In this document: piece after piece, positions 22,413-36,200 of the stretch
Layout of the letters: each line of letters starts with the position of its first letter
Numbering within the stretch: the stretch's first letter is position 1
Assembly (NCBI GenBank): GCA_964036195.1
Contig: OZ038458.1
Span: forward strand, 3,100,001 to 3,164,000
Reading direction: 5' to 3'
Length of the DNA: 64,000 nucleotides
Source: Sphaerolaimus hirsutus
Taxonomy: Eukaryota; Nematoda; Chromadorea; Monhysterida; Sphaerolaimidae
Made by a program: the position numbers and the translations under genes
Notes under the pieces: model-generated
Told to the model about the DNA's origin: nothing
Databases searched by the model: none
The model's input: only the letters and a program-made list of their open reading frames with translations

Positions 22413-23395
22413 GCAATGTAGCACACTCTTTTCAGGTTTGCTGGTCTGGTGCAAAATTGCGGATGTTATAAGGTGACACGAAGAAGCTTAACCCCATGTA
22501 TCCAATTTTACACTATTGGCACAGCTCCAAATATTATTGTGAAATTGCCATGGCTTTAGGGATAGCGACGCAAATCCAGAACGAATGCAAAAATGTTGAA
22601 AAATGCAAATGGTCAGTTGTTCACTTAGTCAGCCAGATTTCTGTGTCTGTGAACATGAAAATTTGTGTCTGTCTCAAACTAAAACTTCTGAAAATTAGTC
22701 CCACCCAAAAGTACACTTTGATTGCGTGGGGTGCAAATAAACTAAAAATTCAAATTGCAAATAGAAACAGCATAGGGATTGAGATCAGCGTTTTCAACAT
22801 TGACAATTTTTATATATTAGATTTTAACTGGTTAGTGATAAAGAAAGTGACAAGACAAGTTAGGTAGGCTTGTAGTGAAAATACTTGTCACTTTTAAATG
22901 CTTTGTCCTTTTACTTGTCACTTGGCACTTTACTTAACACTTAACAAAGTGCGCAATCTCCCCCAACTCAGCTCTAACCTATTTAGCCTGAATTTTAGCC
23001 GCTTGACTTTGACACTAAAATCTACCTAAATATGATAAATACTGAAGGATTTATCAACCCACATAATTAGATAAAAAGTCCCCAAAAATTTACTGCGAAA
23101 TTCCCGAAACCCGAAAAACCGAGAAAAAAATTCACGTTACCGTTTTCAGTTATCCACTAAAACCAGAAACTACACAGATCGCACTTTAAAGTATTTTCAT
23201 ACTGCCTGAAGCCACTCGAAAGTCCGTCTATTTACATAACAATACAAAATGAAAATAGAACCTGCCCTGGTTGAAATGGCCAAAAGCAGGGCGATTATTT
23301 TATATGCTGCCCTTTTAAATGGGCCACCCTGTAAGACTGAAAAATTGTCAAAATTGGGATTTGATGGCGTCGGAAAAGTGTGATTGCGTCTGTCC
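22413..23395. other. Intergenic, no supported feature
   Basis: The open frame 22496-22867 (123 codons) has no recognisable motif and AT-rich codon use like its surroundings. A short CCCGAAACCCGAAAAACCG tract (~23103) resembles transposon arms. Confidence 0.45.
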
Positions 23396-23628
23396 TGGGG
23401 CCAGTTGCGCAAGTGAAGAAGTGAGAAGAAAAGTGGCAAATGCGAAGAAAATTGGCAAAAGCGAAGTGAAATGGCAAATAAATTGGCAAAAGCGTAGAAA
23501 AAAAATAAAAATGAAAAAAATTGCCCTTCGCGTTTGCCATTTTTCTTCCCAATTCACTTCTCATTTCACTTCGCATTTGCCATTTTTCTTCTCACTTCTC
23601 CACTTGCGGAACTGGCCCCTGGTCTGGG
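23396..23628. mobile_element. GGCCAGTTSCGCAAGTG palindromic element
   Basis: GGGGCCAGTTGCGCAAGTG at left, CACTTGCGGAACTGGCCCC at right; interior AAGTGGCAAATGCGAAG and complement, nearly a full hairpin. Confidence 0.82.
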
Positions 23629-24315
23629 GTCAATTCAGCAAAGAGAAAAGTGAAAACCAATTGAGAAATGAGAAGTTGAAAAATTATATTTATAGAATTA
23701 AATTTAGTAGTGAGAAGTGAAAGTAAAAAGATTTTTAAATTTATAAGTGAGAAATGAAAATGTCGAAAATGTCAAAAACTTCTTGCGTGGAAAATTTTTT
23801 AGTGGGTGGAATGTTTTAACAAATTTACATTTTTTGGCGGTGGAATTTCTGCATTATTTGCTTAATTGCTTGCTCATATGCATTTTTATTTGCATCCCAA
23901 TGACAATTTGTTTCATGAAATGACAGTAGTATTTGTGGAGGAAAGCCACATTATTTTTTGTTGTTAATTTAACCCAGCCTTTTATTTAGAACATTTTTAC
24001 ACTAGCACATCCTTCAAAATCCAATCCACAACTTTGTGATGCACCTGTGTCTCAAAAATACACATTTGTGTGTTGTATAAATGCATACACTAATAAAATA
24101 CAAAATCGGCAGTGTGGTGAAAAATTCTGAATCTATACATACATAGGTATTTATACATTTACCCAGATATTGTATAATGGGGACAAACTTTCAAGCTTAG
24201 TGGCTGCTACGCTACACTGCAACTGCACACAACTTTTACTGTACACAATACAACGCGACTAGCGATGGCAAACTGTCTCAAGAAAAAAATTTCTTATGTT
24301 TATTTTTTAAATGGT

Positions 24316-24506
24316 TATACTCGGCGGACATCACACTTAGCATGGAAACATACCAAACCAATCTGAATAATTAACTAAAATTCTACAGTTTTTCATCATT
24401 AGTATTTCGATTTTAAAATGGAATAATTAATTAGGAAATTTATTGCATGATTTTATTCATTAAGTTATGGTAGGATTCTGCACACATTTTGCGGTATGCC
24501 GAGTAC
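24316..24506. mobile_element. ACTCGGCGGACATCACACTT element
   Basis: Short form of the family at 809-1614, with ends TTATACTCGGCGGACATCAC and GCGGTATGCCGAGTA. Confidence 0.72.
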
Positions 24507-25604
24507 ATTTGAAATTTGAATTTCATTTTTAAACTGTCGAGAACTTTTTTCTTCTAGATGGCTCTATGATCGATCTGCCAAGAAATATGGTTAAATCCCT
24601 TAATGTCATCTAGGTGCCATTTCACAACAATCTGTGTGCCAGTTCACATCCATATCCATGAATGCATCATACTTTCAGTGTTCATGAAAGTGCCATGTAT
24701 TTCTGTGAAGAGCATGTCACAGTAACTATTTGGAAGGATGGTGAAGCTACATGAAATGTGGTGGTGCTATTGATTTACTTCATCAGAATCTTTGTCAGCT
24801 GTGGTGAAGTGGACTGGAGTGCCTTCACTAGGTGAACCTCACACATTTATCACACACCCGTCCCCTTGAAAAGCCTACAAATGTTGTTGCCACAGATACA
24901 TTTGCATTTATTTTTTCCATCACTTATGCATCCAGGTGAAAATTGTGATTTTGAACTTTTTTAGCTGCTTTATGCTTGATTTAGACCATTTTCATAGTTT
25001 TTGTTTTGTTCAACTCCACCTCTTTTCTCTGTTGATGTCATCAATATCTTGAAGATGCAGATATGCTGTTAGAAGGTATGCAAGAGACTGATATGTGATA
25101 AGAAAAGTTCATACATTTACTTTTTATACACAGATTTCGCAATAAAACCTCAAATTCTCAATTTACAATATTTTTTGAACAAATGTAATTATTATAAAAA
25201 AATTGTATTTTTTATAAATAAATTTTTTTTTGAAATTGTCACTTGCCACCGTTGCACACAACATACCTGCAACCAGTGTTTGTCTTGTATTTTGTGAGAT
25301 ATTTTCAGTACTGCACTTGGGGGGAGGGTCACTGTAGCTTCTCTACCTGTAGCTTTTTCACTTTTGTTTTCATTTTGCTCCATTGCAAGATTTTGAACAG
25401 TATTTGGCGGACTTTTTATGCGCGCAATTTAGTATAGTTTTGCGTTACATCCGTTCAGTTGGGGGTTATGGTAGCGCGGTTTATTCGAAAAATACACAAC
25501 TTAAGAAATTGTACCAAATTTGATTGGCCCGAACAGTTTTTTTTTCGGGAAACCCGAAATTTAAGGTGCTGTTTTTTCGTTTCTGACTGGCAGCCAATTC
25601 AATC

Positions 25605-26022
25605 TACCGTATTTCCTCGAATTACCCCATGGGGGGTTTATTTTTTCAGAGTGGAAATTTTGAGGGGGTTAAACGAGGGGTGTATTTCGAGGGGGGGGGT
25701 AATTATTTCGCCAGATATTTTTTGAAATCCCAGTACAAAATTGTCGTTCGAAACGTACGCTGACGTTGAAAAATGCAACAAAAACTGCCATGTATAAGAC
25801 TCTATAGACCTGTATAAGTACGTAGACGGTACAAACACTGTTCTAACGTAACACAGGCACTGTTTTTAAGTGTGTTCTGCACTACCCCGATCACAAACCG
25901 TACTTTTTGTCATGTACGTTCTGTATACACTAAATTTGGGGGGTATTTCGAGGGGGAGGGGGTTAAAAAATTCATATTTTGAGGGGGGTATTTCGAGGGG
26001 GTATTTCGAGGAAATACGGTAG
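25605..26022. mobile_element. Intact ACCGTATTTCCTCGAATTAC element (reference copy)
   Basis: Ends TACCGTATTTCCTCGAATTA and TATTTCGAGGAAATACGGTA. Uninterrupted; used to read the nested copies at 19674 and 9627. Confidence 0.85.
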
Positions 26023-26340
26023 ATACAATAAATCGGGCAGCCCGAAAGAAACGTGTCGGGCTGACTAAATTGAGCTCCTGACCCGCCACTTCAACATAAA
26101 CCCACCGGCATTATTTAGTCAGCCGCGAAAACTTCTCACTTTTACGCGTACCTAAAATTCCCATCCACAATATACCAGGTCGCTCAATTCCTCAGTATAC
26201 TGTAACCCTCAATACAAAACCCCCCAAAATACCGTAACCCTCCAAATATAGTGTAGGTACCCCCCAAGCCTATGTATAGTTAGGCAGCCAATCTCTTTAC
26301 CCATTTCACTTTGTGTATGAACTGTTACGTGTTCTCGCAG

Positions 26341-26434
26341 AGCGGCGGCCGATTTGAAAAGCGCCTTTCTTCCAGCGAGGAGCCGCCCCAGTCGCCGGAA
26401 ACTTCCAATTTTCCTAATTATAGTAGTTATTCGG
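26341..26434 (+). other. Possible exon of unknown gene upstream of tropomyosin
   Basis: A 94-bp stretch has a good acceptor (GTGTTCTCGCAG) and an excellent donor (GTGAGT). In one frame it reads GGRFEKRLSSSEEPPQSPET followed by a Ser/Asn/Tyr-rich tail. It could be a 5' exon of the tropomyosin locus (untranslated or another isoform) or a separate gene. No recognisable domain. Confidence 0.3.
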
Positions 26435-26614
26435 GTGAGTGGGGGGTCTATTTGGGGGGTTTTATTGGAGGGGGGGGGGCTTTCATTTTTGGAGGGCGGT
26501 TCAAGTTTATAGGGGGTTGCTTGCAAGGATTGATTTGAGTTTGAAAGAGTAACTTGTGAAGTGACATGAAATGTGGAGAGTGATAAATATTTCGTACTTC
26601 ACTTCTCACTTCTC

Positions 26615-26716
26615 ATTTAGGTCGTTCTGCTGGGCATTTTACAGGACCTTTGACACTTTTTAGCCATCTTCATTATTTACATGACATTGAACAATTTACA
26701 GGGTCTGGGAGTGCAC
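26615..26716. mobile_element. Degenerate AGTCCC-family element
   Basis: Right end ATTTACAGGGTCTGGGAGTG is typical; the left end (GGGCATTTTACAGGACC) is truncated. Confidence 0.5.
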
Positions 26717-27254
26717 CTTGGACATGTAATTCTCTTAATTTAATGGACATTTAATTCACTCAATTTCATTTATTTAGAATGATATCGTAACAATATTCGG
26801 TAGCGATGGCACATTTTTTATTTTATGAACCTGAATCATGTAAATATGATCTCTTCTAAATAAATTCCTCTGGGTTACATGACTACAGTTTACGCACAAT
26901 TTTAGAAGTTTGTCACTTTACCTGAAATTTACAAGGCGCGAAATTAGCTGCCAGCACCAATTTAATTAGTTTTTGAAGCTGTAGGACGCTGCGCTAGCTC
27001 AAGCTAAATTTGTTTTTTTACAAAGTGAATTTTCAAAAACAATTGATTGTGAACAGTCTCTAAATAAATCGAGAAAATGTTATTGAAGAGGTTTACTTAC
27101 TCCCCCGTCCCCCATATGTTTACCGCATTTCTTCTAATACAACGGCATACCTCGAATAGAATTAATAGCCCAAATTTCTCAAAAACACCACAAAAACTTA
27201 ATTCAAAAATTCCAAATAAAATCTCCACCCCCAAATGAACCGCCAGGTGCTACA

Positions 27255-30200
27255 ATGGCAGCTACAAAAGGCAAGACTTCTCTTATTGACGTGTTGAAGA
27301 AAAAATTGCGCCAAGCTCACCATGAAGCCGAGGCCAGCAAAGAGGAAACTGTCGATTTGAAGAGGCAATTTGATGAGGAGAAGGCTGAGAGGGAGGCTGT
27401 AGGTTGAAAATTGAGGCTCACACTTTTTTTTGTTTGGGAGGTTTTTTTGTGGGAGGGTGAAGGTTGGAGAAAATTTACGTGGTCACTTATGAGGTCATGC
27501 GCTGGCGTCATGTGTTTTTTATGTGTACCGGAATGTCGCTGCGCATATTCGTTTTCAATGAAATTTTGAAAATTACGTATTTTCTCGAAATACCCCCAGG
27601 GGTTTATTGATTTTGGTAACAAATTTTGAGGGGGGTAATGCAACGGGTCAGAACTTTTCCTGAAGCATCATAGTAAAGATAATAGGCTTTTACAAACACA
27701 AAACCTGTAATAAATGTGACAAGTTAGGCATATTTGGACATATAAATTATATATCTTTATCTGTATATACCTAATTCCAGTAAACTCAAATGTCATACAA
27801 CGTTGATTTGTGAGTTTCACATATTTTTAGTCTTCAACTTTCGATCCAAAACAGGAAAGTCTCAAAACAACAAACCATTTGTCAAAAACCTACAAACTAT
27901 TTATTTTTCACTCAATCCACCTACCCATCAAAACCTCTAACCCGAAAAACCCTCACCCAAACCCTCACCCTCAAACAACCCCCACCCTCCTTTTAAGGCT
28001 GAAGCCGATGTTGCAGCGTTGAACAGGCGCATCGGTCTGCTGGAGGAGGACATGGAGAGGGTGGAGGAGCGCCTCAAATCTGCCACTGAGAAACTCGAGG
28101 AGGCCACCAAGGCTGCAGACGAGGCTGAACGGTTGGTCGTTGCTTACTGCAGCTCTGGGGCCAGATCCAATTGGAAGGTAAGGCGCGTGTAAGGCGCCCC
28201 ACACGCTAGTGGGCGCTGAAATTGTGCGCAGTTCGAGCGCAATTTCAGCGCGTACTCTCGCCGGTTGTACGCCTCAAGTGCGCCTTACGTTCTTTCTATT
28301 TAGTTCGATTTCTGCCCGGGGGGGTGCGAGTGAAAACTGACAAAAAAGTGGTTTTAAGTGGGTAAAGTTATAGGTGGTGACTGGTGAGTTAAATGACAAG
28401 TCAACTTATAAGCGGCAAATTGTCTGACAAGTTTACTTATAAGCGGAAAGTTAATTTTTAATCGAAGTGCTTGTCACTTGGCTTACCACTTGGCATTTTA
28501 CTGACCACTTACCACATACCGTATTTCCTCGAAGTACCCCCTGGGGGTTTATTTTTTCAGAGTGGAAATTTTGAGGGGTGTTAATCGAAGGAGAGGGGTA
28601 TTTTGAAGGGTTTTATATAAGATCGCTCAGACCTGGGGTATTTCGCCGGAACGTTTTTTGGCGTGGAGTATTTCGAGGAAATACGGTATCTTGTCACTTG
28701 TCCACCAGCGGAATTGGCCCATACGTCACGTGTTACGATCATCTGCAGATGAAAGTTACCTATAGAGAAACCCAGTGATGAGCTGGCTTTTAAATAGTAG
28801 TCATTTCTCGCCGCCACGCCTATGTCTCTCGCTCCCGGCTAAAAAGCAACTTTAAAAAGTTCCAAAAAATCCGTCACTTAGCGCGTGCAAGTCGTCGGAG
28901 CAGCGCGCTCAAGCCGACGACGAGCGCAGCAAACTTCTAGAAGTGCAGGTCACCGAAGCCAGGGAATTCGCTGAACAGTCTGAGCGAAAATTTGAGGAGG
29001 TGCGCGCGCTCGCTTGATGTGTGTGCTGTGCTCATCGATTTGCGTGTAGCATTGCATTTGCATGTGCAGAATCAGTAGTGCAAAGTCATCAGTAGTGCAA
29101 AGTCATAAGGCCATCGGTAATCCATAGCAAGGGAAGTATATTTATTTCTCTGGTGACAGTCCCCCGACCTGTAAAGTGTGGGGTCAAGTGTCAGATGTCA
29201 TGTAAAATGTCATACTAAAACTTGTGAAATATCATGAAAAATGTCAATTGACACTTTGCATGACATTGGACACTTTACTTTACACATTACGGGGTGCGGG
29301 ACTGCCCGCAAGGATTTCATGAATTTGCAAATCTGATTTAGCACGTGTAAATGCAAATTGGTTCGCGTTTTCACTTGCCAACCGCCACAAATACTTGCCA
29401 TTTTACACATGCCCGCCGGTTTGCAGTGTCGCACTTGTACACTTTTACAACCCCGTAATGTACTTGCATATTTGCACGCAGTGCAGTTGAAAACCCCCTA
29501 CCACAAATCAATTGCCCAGATCAGGCGGCGTTTTGCAAAATCGACTGACAGAGGACACACACAGAAGGGAACAATTAGAAGCGGCCATAAAAAGTACACA
29601 CGACGCTCTGAGGGACACCGATAGACGATATCATGAGGTGCCGTGCATCTAACTTTTTGGGCACTTATGTACTTCACATGAGCACCACACGTTCGCAAAT
29701 TAGTGCCATACTGGGGACAGTCCCAAGCCCTGTAAAGTGTAAAGTAAAGTGTCAAATGTAAAGTCAAATGCAAAGTAAAGTGTCAATCAAAACAAAAAAG
29801 AACAAAAATTTATTACTGAACTTTGCATGTCAATTGACAGTTTACTTTGCATTTGACTTTACATTTGACACTTTACTTTACACTTTACAGGGCTTGGGAC
29901 TGCCACCTGGGCTTACGGGAAGAGATTCGTCCGGGAAAACGCGTGATCCAAGTCAATTACAAATTGATCAAATATCGGCACTGACATATTACCAGTATAG
30001 GTAAATAAATATTTAGAAAAATCGTTTAAAGTGTGCCAATGGCGCCCCACAAGCTGGAATGTCAACTGGTTCAGAGTCAACTCGATTTTAGCTGAATTTA
30101 AGTCGCAGGAGAATTTTCAAGTGCACATGTGGCAATGTCGAACAGGAATCATTATTGCCATGTGCATTTGAACATGGTTTCGCAACCCATAAGCTTAAAT

Positions 30201-33200
30201 CTTGTGAGAACCAGTTGACAACCCAATGTCAACTCATGTGCACTTGAAAAGTCATGTGTACTTGAAAATTCTCCTGCGACTTAACTTCAGCTAAAATCGA
30301 GTTGACTCTGAACCAGTTGACAATCCAGCTTGTGGGGCGCCAATGTAACCAAATTTTGGAGTGCAGTGCTATGCTCAATCAAGTGATGGGAAAGCTGAAT
30401 GGTGCATAAATGGTGTTAAAAACCAGACGTTTTTCCATCGCTACCAACACTTCGCAGCATAATTTTCATCCCATTCGATTCACATTCACATTGTCGCAAA
30501 ATAAAGTAAACCAGTGGCCAATTCGGCACCCTACTAAATGTCAATTTTCACATACATTTTTCGAGTGATGTTAAATTTGAAATGCTCAGTAATTTTTCTT
30601 TTCTTCCTTTTACGTTGCATTTGACATTTTTGACGAAATTTGACAAATTTTAAGACATTTTACGGGTGCGGGACTGACCCTTGCAAAACCAGCCATTTTC
30701 CTTCCAACTTATCAGTATAACATTAACACACTCAAAATCCCTAATTATCATCCCAAAAATGGGTGATTTCCAGAAAAAATAATTCGAGAAAATATATTAA
30801 AAAAACTATAATAAAATCTTTGTGAAAAGCCCCAAAAACAATATCAGCGGCCAGTTCCGCAAGTTGTAGAGTAAAAAGTAGAATAGAGTAGAATGGAAAA
30901 TGGCGAGTAAAAAGTAGAGTAAAAATTGTAAAGTAGAGTAAAAAGTGAAGAGTAGAGGGGAAAACGGAAAATAACGATATAATGTTATAAAAATAAAAAA
31001 GGAAAAATGTATTCGGATGCTCTAGAGTGCATCGTTTCCAACGGCGATCCCAAGGAATTGGAGTGGAACGTACCAATTTTCCAGTTGCGTTGCAACTTTG
31101 GAACCAAAAATGTATCCAAAAAATATTGCTCAAAAACGGAAATACCTCAATAGGTCAACTTGGCAGCCGGCAAAAAATTCAAAATTCAACCTCTCTAGAT
31201 CCGAGATCATTTTTCCTTGTTTTATTAAAAAAAACATTTTATCGTTATTTTCCGTTTCCCTTCTACTATTTACTTTTTACTCTACTTTACACTTTTTACT
31301 CCACTTTACACTTTTTACTCTACTGTCTACTTTACTCTCTACTTTAAATTTGCCATTTTCCATTTTACTCTACTCTACTTTTTACTCTACAACTTGCGGA
31401 ACTGGTCCCAGAAAATATTTATATTTATTGATGATTTTTCCAGCTTTTCTCGGAGACATTCAATTACATTTCCTTTGTCAGAGATTTTTTGAGATCATAT
31501 TGCGTCATAAGTTTACTGCCAGATTTTGGTAAACTCATAAATCGGCTTCGATCACATTTCAGTTTACTGGAATGAGTTATTCTTAATCCCAATCAACTGC
31601 AGTTGACAGACACCTTATTTTGGTAAACTCAATTGCGTTTAAAGCTGATTTATGAGTTTACGAAAATCTGGCGGTAAACTAGCGTGTGCAGCGCCATTGG
31701 CCCTACACACACTAGTTTTCACCGTGACTCGTGTGAAAACTGAAATGGCCTCATGGCGACATTCGGCCTACTCTTTTTGTACGCTATATGTGTTTTAGTT
31801 GTAAAATTTTCAAATTTTAACTTTCATTAATTTGAATTCAAATTGAAATTCAATGAAATCATTCAACCGTGTTCATTAATTTGCATTTGAAAAAATTTCA
31901 GTTTTCACATGAAGTCACGGTGAAAACTAGTGTGTGTGGGCACATTAAATCATATTTTCTGACAATCACCCAAAAAAATTTCAATGCTATCCCCCCAACA
32001 CCCCCAATAACCCCCCCAGATCTCGCGCAAACTGGCCAAATTGGAGAACGACTTGGAATCGGCGGAGGAGCGCGCCGAGGCGGGAGAAGACAAGGCCTTG
32101 GAGCTGCAGGACGAACTCCGCGTGGTCACCAACAATTTGCGCAGGTAGGTTCTGGGGGAGGGTGGGCTAGGTGCTGCTAGGGGGAGGTCATATCTGGGGT
32201 AGGTTCTGGGGGAGGGTGGGCTAGGTGCTGCTAGGGGGAGGTCATATCTGGGGTAGGTTCTGGGGGAGGGTGGGCTAGGTGCTGCTACGGGGGAGGTCAT
32301 ATCTGGGGTAGGTTCTGGGGGAGGGTGGGCTAGGTGCTGCAAGGGGGAGGTCATATCTGGGGTAGGTTCTGGGGGAGGGTGGGCTAGGTGCTGCTACGGG
32401 GGAGGTCATATCTGGGGTAGGTTCTGGGGGAGGGTGGGCTAGGTGCTGCAAGGGGGAGGTCATATCTGGGGTAGGTTCTGGGGGAGGGTGGGCTAGGTGC
32501 TGCTACGGGGGAGGTCATATCTGGGGTAGGTTCTGGGGGAGGGTGGGCTAGGTGCTGCAAGGGGGAGGTCATATCTGGGGTAGGTTCTGGGGGAGGGTGG
32601 GCTAGGTGCTGCTACGGGGGAGGTCATATCTGGGGTAGGTTCTGGGGGAGGGTGGGCTAGGTGCTGCTACGGGGGAGGTCATATCTGGGGTAGGTTCTGG
32701 GGGAGGGTGGGCTAGGTGCTGCTAGGGGGAGGTCATATCTGGGGTAGGTTCTGGGGGAGGGTGGGCTAGGTGCTGCTACGGGGGAGGTCATATCTGGGGT
32801 AGGTTCTGGGGGAGGGTGGGCTAGGTGCTGCTACGGGGGAGGTCATATCTGGGGTAGGTTCTGGGGGAGGGTGGGCTAGGTGCTGCTACGGGGGAGGTCA
32901 TATCTGGGGTAGGTTCTGGGGGAGGGTGGGCTAGGTGCTGCAAGGGGGAGGTCATATCTGGGGTAGGTTCTGGGGGAGGGTGGGCTAGGTACTGCAAGGG
33001 GGAGGTCATATCTGGGGTAGCTTCTGGGGGAGGGTGGGCTAGGTGCTGCTACGGGGGAGGTCATATCTGGGGTAGGTTCTGGGGGAGGGTGGGCTAGGTG
33101 CTGCAAGGGGGAGGTCATATCTGGGGTAGGTTCTGGGGGAGGGTGGGCTAGGTACTGCAAGGGGGAGGTCATATCTGGGGTAGGTTCTGGGGGAGGGTGG

Positions 33201-36200
33201 GCTAGGTGCTGCTAGGGGGAGGTCATATCTGGGGTAGGTTCTGGGGGAGGGTGGGCTAGGTGCTGCTACGGGGGAGGTCATATCTGGGGTAGGTTCTGGG
33301 GGAGGGTGGGCTAGGTGCTGCTACGGGGGAGGTCATATCTGGGGTAGGTTCTGGGGGAGGGTGGGCTAGGTGCTGCTACGGGGGAGGTCATATCTGGGGT
33401 AGGTTCTGGGGGAGGGTGGGCTAGGTGCTGCTAGGGGGAGGTCATATCTGGGGTAGGTTCTGGGGGAGGGTGGGCTAGGTGCTGCTACGGGGGAGGTCAT
33501 ATCTGGGGTAGCTTCTGGGGGAGGGTGGGCTAGGTGCTGCTACGGGGGAGGTCATATCTGGGGTAGGTTCTGGGGGAGGGTGGGCTAGGTGCTGCTAGAG
33601 GGAGGTCATATCTGGGGTAGGTTCTGGGGGAGGGTGGGCTAGGTGCTGCTACGGGGGAGGTCATATCTGGGGTAGGTTCTGGGGGAGGGTGGGCTAGGTG
33701 CTGCTACGGGGGAGGTCATATCTGGGGTAGGTTCTGGGGGAGGGTGGGCTAGGTGCTGCAAGGGGGAGGTCATATCTGGGGTAGGTTCTGGGGGAGGGTG
33801 GGCTAGGTACTGCAAGGGGGAGGTCATATCTGGGGTAGCTTCTGGGGGAGGGTGGGCTAGGTGCTGCTACGGGGGAGGTCATATCTGGGGTAGGTTCTGG
33901 GGGAGGGTGGGCTAGGTGCTGCAAGGGGGAGGTCATATCTGGGGTAGGTTCTGGGGGAGGGTGGGCTAGGTACTGCAAGGGGGAGGTCATATCTGGGGTA
34001 GCTTCTGGGGGAGGGTGGGCTAGGTGCTGCAAGGGGGAGGTCATATCTGGGGTAGGTTCTGGGGGAGGGTGGGCTAGGTACTGCAAGGGGGAGGTCATAT
34101 CTGGGGTAGCTTCTGGGGGAGGGTGGGCTAGGTGCTGCTAGGGGGAGGTCATATCTGGGGTAGGTTCTGGGGGAGGGTGGGCTAGGTGCTGCTACGGGGG
34201 AGGTCATATCTGGGGTAGGTTCTGGGGGAGGGTGGGCTAGGTGCTGCTACGGGGGAGGTCATATCTGGGGTAGGTTCTGGGGGAGGGTGGGCTAGGTGCT
34301 GCAAGGGGGAGGTCATATCTGGGGTAGGTTCTGGGGGAGGGTGGGCTAGGTACTGCAAGGGGGAGGTCATATCTGGGGTAGCTTCTGGGGGAGGGTGGGC
34401 TAGGTGCTGCTACGGGGGAGGTCATATCTGGGGTAGGTTCTGGGGGAGGGTGGGCTAGGTGCTGCTACGGGGGAGGTCATATCTGGGGTAGGTTCTGGGG
34501 GAGGGTGGGCTAGGTGCTGCAAGGGGGAGGTCATATCTGGGGTAGGTTCTGGGGGAGGGTGGGCTAGGTGCTGCTACGGGGGAGGTCATATCTGGGGTAG
34601 GTTCTGGGGGAGGGTGGGCTAGGTGCTGCAAGGGGGAGGTCATATCTGGGGTAGGTTCTGGGGGAGGGTGGGCTAGGTGCTGCAAGGGGGAGGTCATATC
34701 TGGGGTAGGTTCTGGGGGAGGGTGGGCTAGGTACTGCAAGGGGGAGGTCATATCTGGGGTAGCTTCTGGGGGAGGGTGGGCTAGGTGCTGCTACGGGGGA
34801 GGTCATATCTGGGGTAGGTTCTGGGGGAGGGTGGGCTAGGTGCTGCAAGGGGGAGGTCATATCTGGGGTAGGTTCTGGGGGAGGGTGGGCTAGGTACTGC
34901 AAGGGGGAGGTCATATCTGGGGTAGGTTCTGGGGGAGGGTGGGCTAGGTGCTGCAAGGGGGAGGTCATATCTGGGGTAGGTTCTGGGGGAGGGTGGGCTA
35001 GGTACTGCAAGGGGGAGGTCATATCTGGGGTAGGTTCTGGGGGAGGGTGGGCTAGGTGCTGCTAGGGGGAGGTCATATCTGGGGTAGGTTCTGGGGGAGG
35101 GTGGGCTAGGTGCTGCTACGGGGGAGGTCATATCTGGGGTAGGTTCTGGGGGAGGGTGGGCTAGGTGCTGCTACGGGGGAGGTCATATCTGGGGTAGGTT
35201 CTGGGGGAGGGTGGGCTAGGTGCTGCTACGGGGGAGGTCATATCTGGGGTAGGTTCTGGGGGAGGGTGGGCTAGGTGCTGCTAGGGGGAGGTCATATCTG
35301 GGGTAGGTTCTGGGGGAGGGTGGGCTAGGTGCTGCTACGGGGGAGGTCATATCTGGGGTAGCTTCTGGGGGAGGGTGGGCTAGGTGCTGCTACGGGGGAG
35401 GTCATATCTGGGGTAGGTTCTGGGGGAGGGTGGGCTAGGTGCTGCTAGAGGGAGGTCATATCTGGGGTAGGTTCTGGGGGAGGGTGGGCTAGGTGCTGCT
35501 ACGGGGGAGGTCATATCTGGGGTAGGTTCTGGGGGAGGGTGGGCTAGGTGCTGCTAGAGGGAGGTCATATCTGGGGTAGGTTCTGGGGGAGGGTGGGCTA
35601 GGTGCTGCTACGGGGGAGGTCATATCTGGGGTAGCTTCTGGGGGAGGGTGGGCTAGGTGCTGCTACGGGGGAGGTCATATCTGGGGTAGGTTCTGGGGGA
35701 GGGTGGGCTAGGTGCTGCTACGGGGGAGGTCATATCTGGGGTAGGTTCTGGGGGAGGGTGGGCTAGGTGCTGCAAGGGGGAGGTCATATCTGGGGTAGGT
35801 TCTGGGGGAGGGTGGGCTAGGTGCTGCTACGGGGGAGGTCATATCTGGGGTAGGTTCTGGGGGAGGGTGGGCTAGGTGCTGCAAGGGGGAGGTCATATCT
35901 GGGGTAGGTTCTGGGGGAGGGTGGGCTAGGTGCTGCAAGGGGGAGGTCATATCTGGGGTAGGTTCTGGGGGAGGGTGGGCTAGGTACTGCAAGGGGGAGG
36001 TCATATCTGGGGTAGCTTCTGGGGGAGGGTGGGCTAGGTGCTGCTACGGGGGAGGTCATATCTGGGGTAGGTTCTGGGGGAGGGTGGGCTAGGTGCTGCA
36101 AGGGGGAGGTCATATCTGGGGTAGGTTCTGGGGGAGGGTGGGCTAGGTACTGCAAGGGGGAGGTCATATCTGGGGTAGGTTCTGGGGGAGGGTGGGCTAG

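Noticed and set aside
22496-22867. 123-codon plus-strand frame
   Set aside because: No recognisable domain and no conserved exon signals; left unannotated.
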